A DNA stretch of 64,000 nt, taken from positions 1,062,740-1,126,739 of the forward strand of contig CAJNDS010002346.1 of NCBI GenBank assembly GCA_905221605.1. The letters run 5' to 3'. The stretch comes from Symbiodinium natans. Taxonomy: Eukaryota > Sar > Dinophyceae > Suessiales > Symbiodiniaceae. Positions 63,837 through 64,000 of this stretch are shown here, one piece after another; position 1 is the stretch's first letter; each line of letters starts with the position of its first letter. The translations under genes were made by a program, and so were the position numbers. The notes beneath the pieces were generated by a model. The model was not told where the DNA came from. It did no database searches and saw only the letters and a program-made list of their open reading frames with translations.

Positions 63837-64000
63837 ATGTCTTCTTCTTCGGAAGCTGCTTTAGCTTCGGCTTTGGTCGCCTTGCTTGAGGATAGGGGGT
63901 GGTCTATCCAACTTCAGGCCCCTGCGACAGCTGCCGCTGCATCAACTGATCCAGCTGGGGCTGCTTTAGGGAGTTCAGCAGCTGCTTCCGTGCTTCAGGC
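63837..64000 (+). CDS. Start of an Ala-rich ORF, possible retroelement ORF1 (3' partial)
   Basis: ATG 63837 opens MSSSSEAALASALVALLEDR and stays open to the window end (54 codons). The short helical segment followed by an Ala/Ser-rich stretch resembles ORF1 at 44867, and G/C/T-rich composition contrasts with the telomere-type repeats before it. Could be a second, related retroelement or a host gene. Confidence 0.5.
   Translation, partial: MSSSSEAALASALVALLEDRGWSIQLQAPATAAAASTDPAGAALGSSAAASVLQ

Overview
The window looks like nuclear DNA of a dinoflagellate, or a close alveolate relative. Evidence: very dense interstitial arrays of the TTTAGGG/CCCTAAA telomere-type repeat, a recent tandem gene duplication on one strand, exons of 40-140 bases separated by long introns, splice junctions that often use GC, GA or GG instead of GT at the donor, and direct repeats (often AGG) across splice junctions. 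I see no bacterial or organellar gene, rRNA, tRNA or CRISPR array. All recognised host genes are on the + strand.

Layout: (1) 1-6.4 kb: two nearly identical tandem copies of an ADE2-type PurK-PurE fusion (AIR carboxylase, purine synthesis). Copy 1 is cut by the window start. Copy 2 is complete in four exons and gives a 597-residue protein. (2) 6.8-26.1 kb: exons of an EFHC1/RIB72-type axonemal protein (DM10 domains A, B and C, then a C-terminal region), scattered among telomere-type repeats. Its first DM10 exons were not found. (3) about 26-31 kb: repeats with a few unassigned coding-like islands. (4) 31.6-42.5 kb: a compositionally foreign 10.9-kb block bounded by inverted repeats. It holds 1.35-kb purine/pyrimidine-rich repeats and an AT-rich satellite that reverses direction. 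(5) 44.0-62.1 kb: exons of a second, diverged EFHC1/RIB72-type gene (DM10 A and most of B), running off the window. (6) 44.66-49.54 kb: a full-length-looking retroelement inside that gene: a small Cys-rich ORF, then a 1367-residue ORF with a novel N-terminal region, RNase H and reverse transcriptase. It lies in telomere-type repeats between 12-base direct repeats. (7) The last 160 bases open another similar small ORF.

The main signals are these. Telomere-type tracts interrupt unique sequence between short direct duplications at three places. In one of them the duplicated target itself supplies both splice sites, so a telomeric insertion appears to have become an intron. Many introns start with TTTAGGG and end with CCCTAAA, so the transcript could fold the two splice sites together. 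The retroelement carries a 10-base core repeated six times exactly, with near matches in all three codon frames. At least six families of small hairpin or dispersed elements fill the remaining intronic sequence. All calls come from reading the sequence; exon boundaries of the EFHC genes are approximate unless stated.
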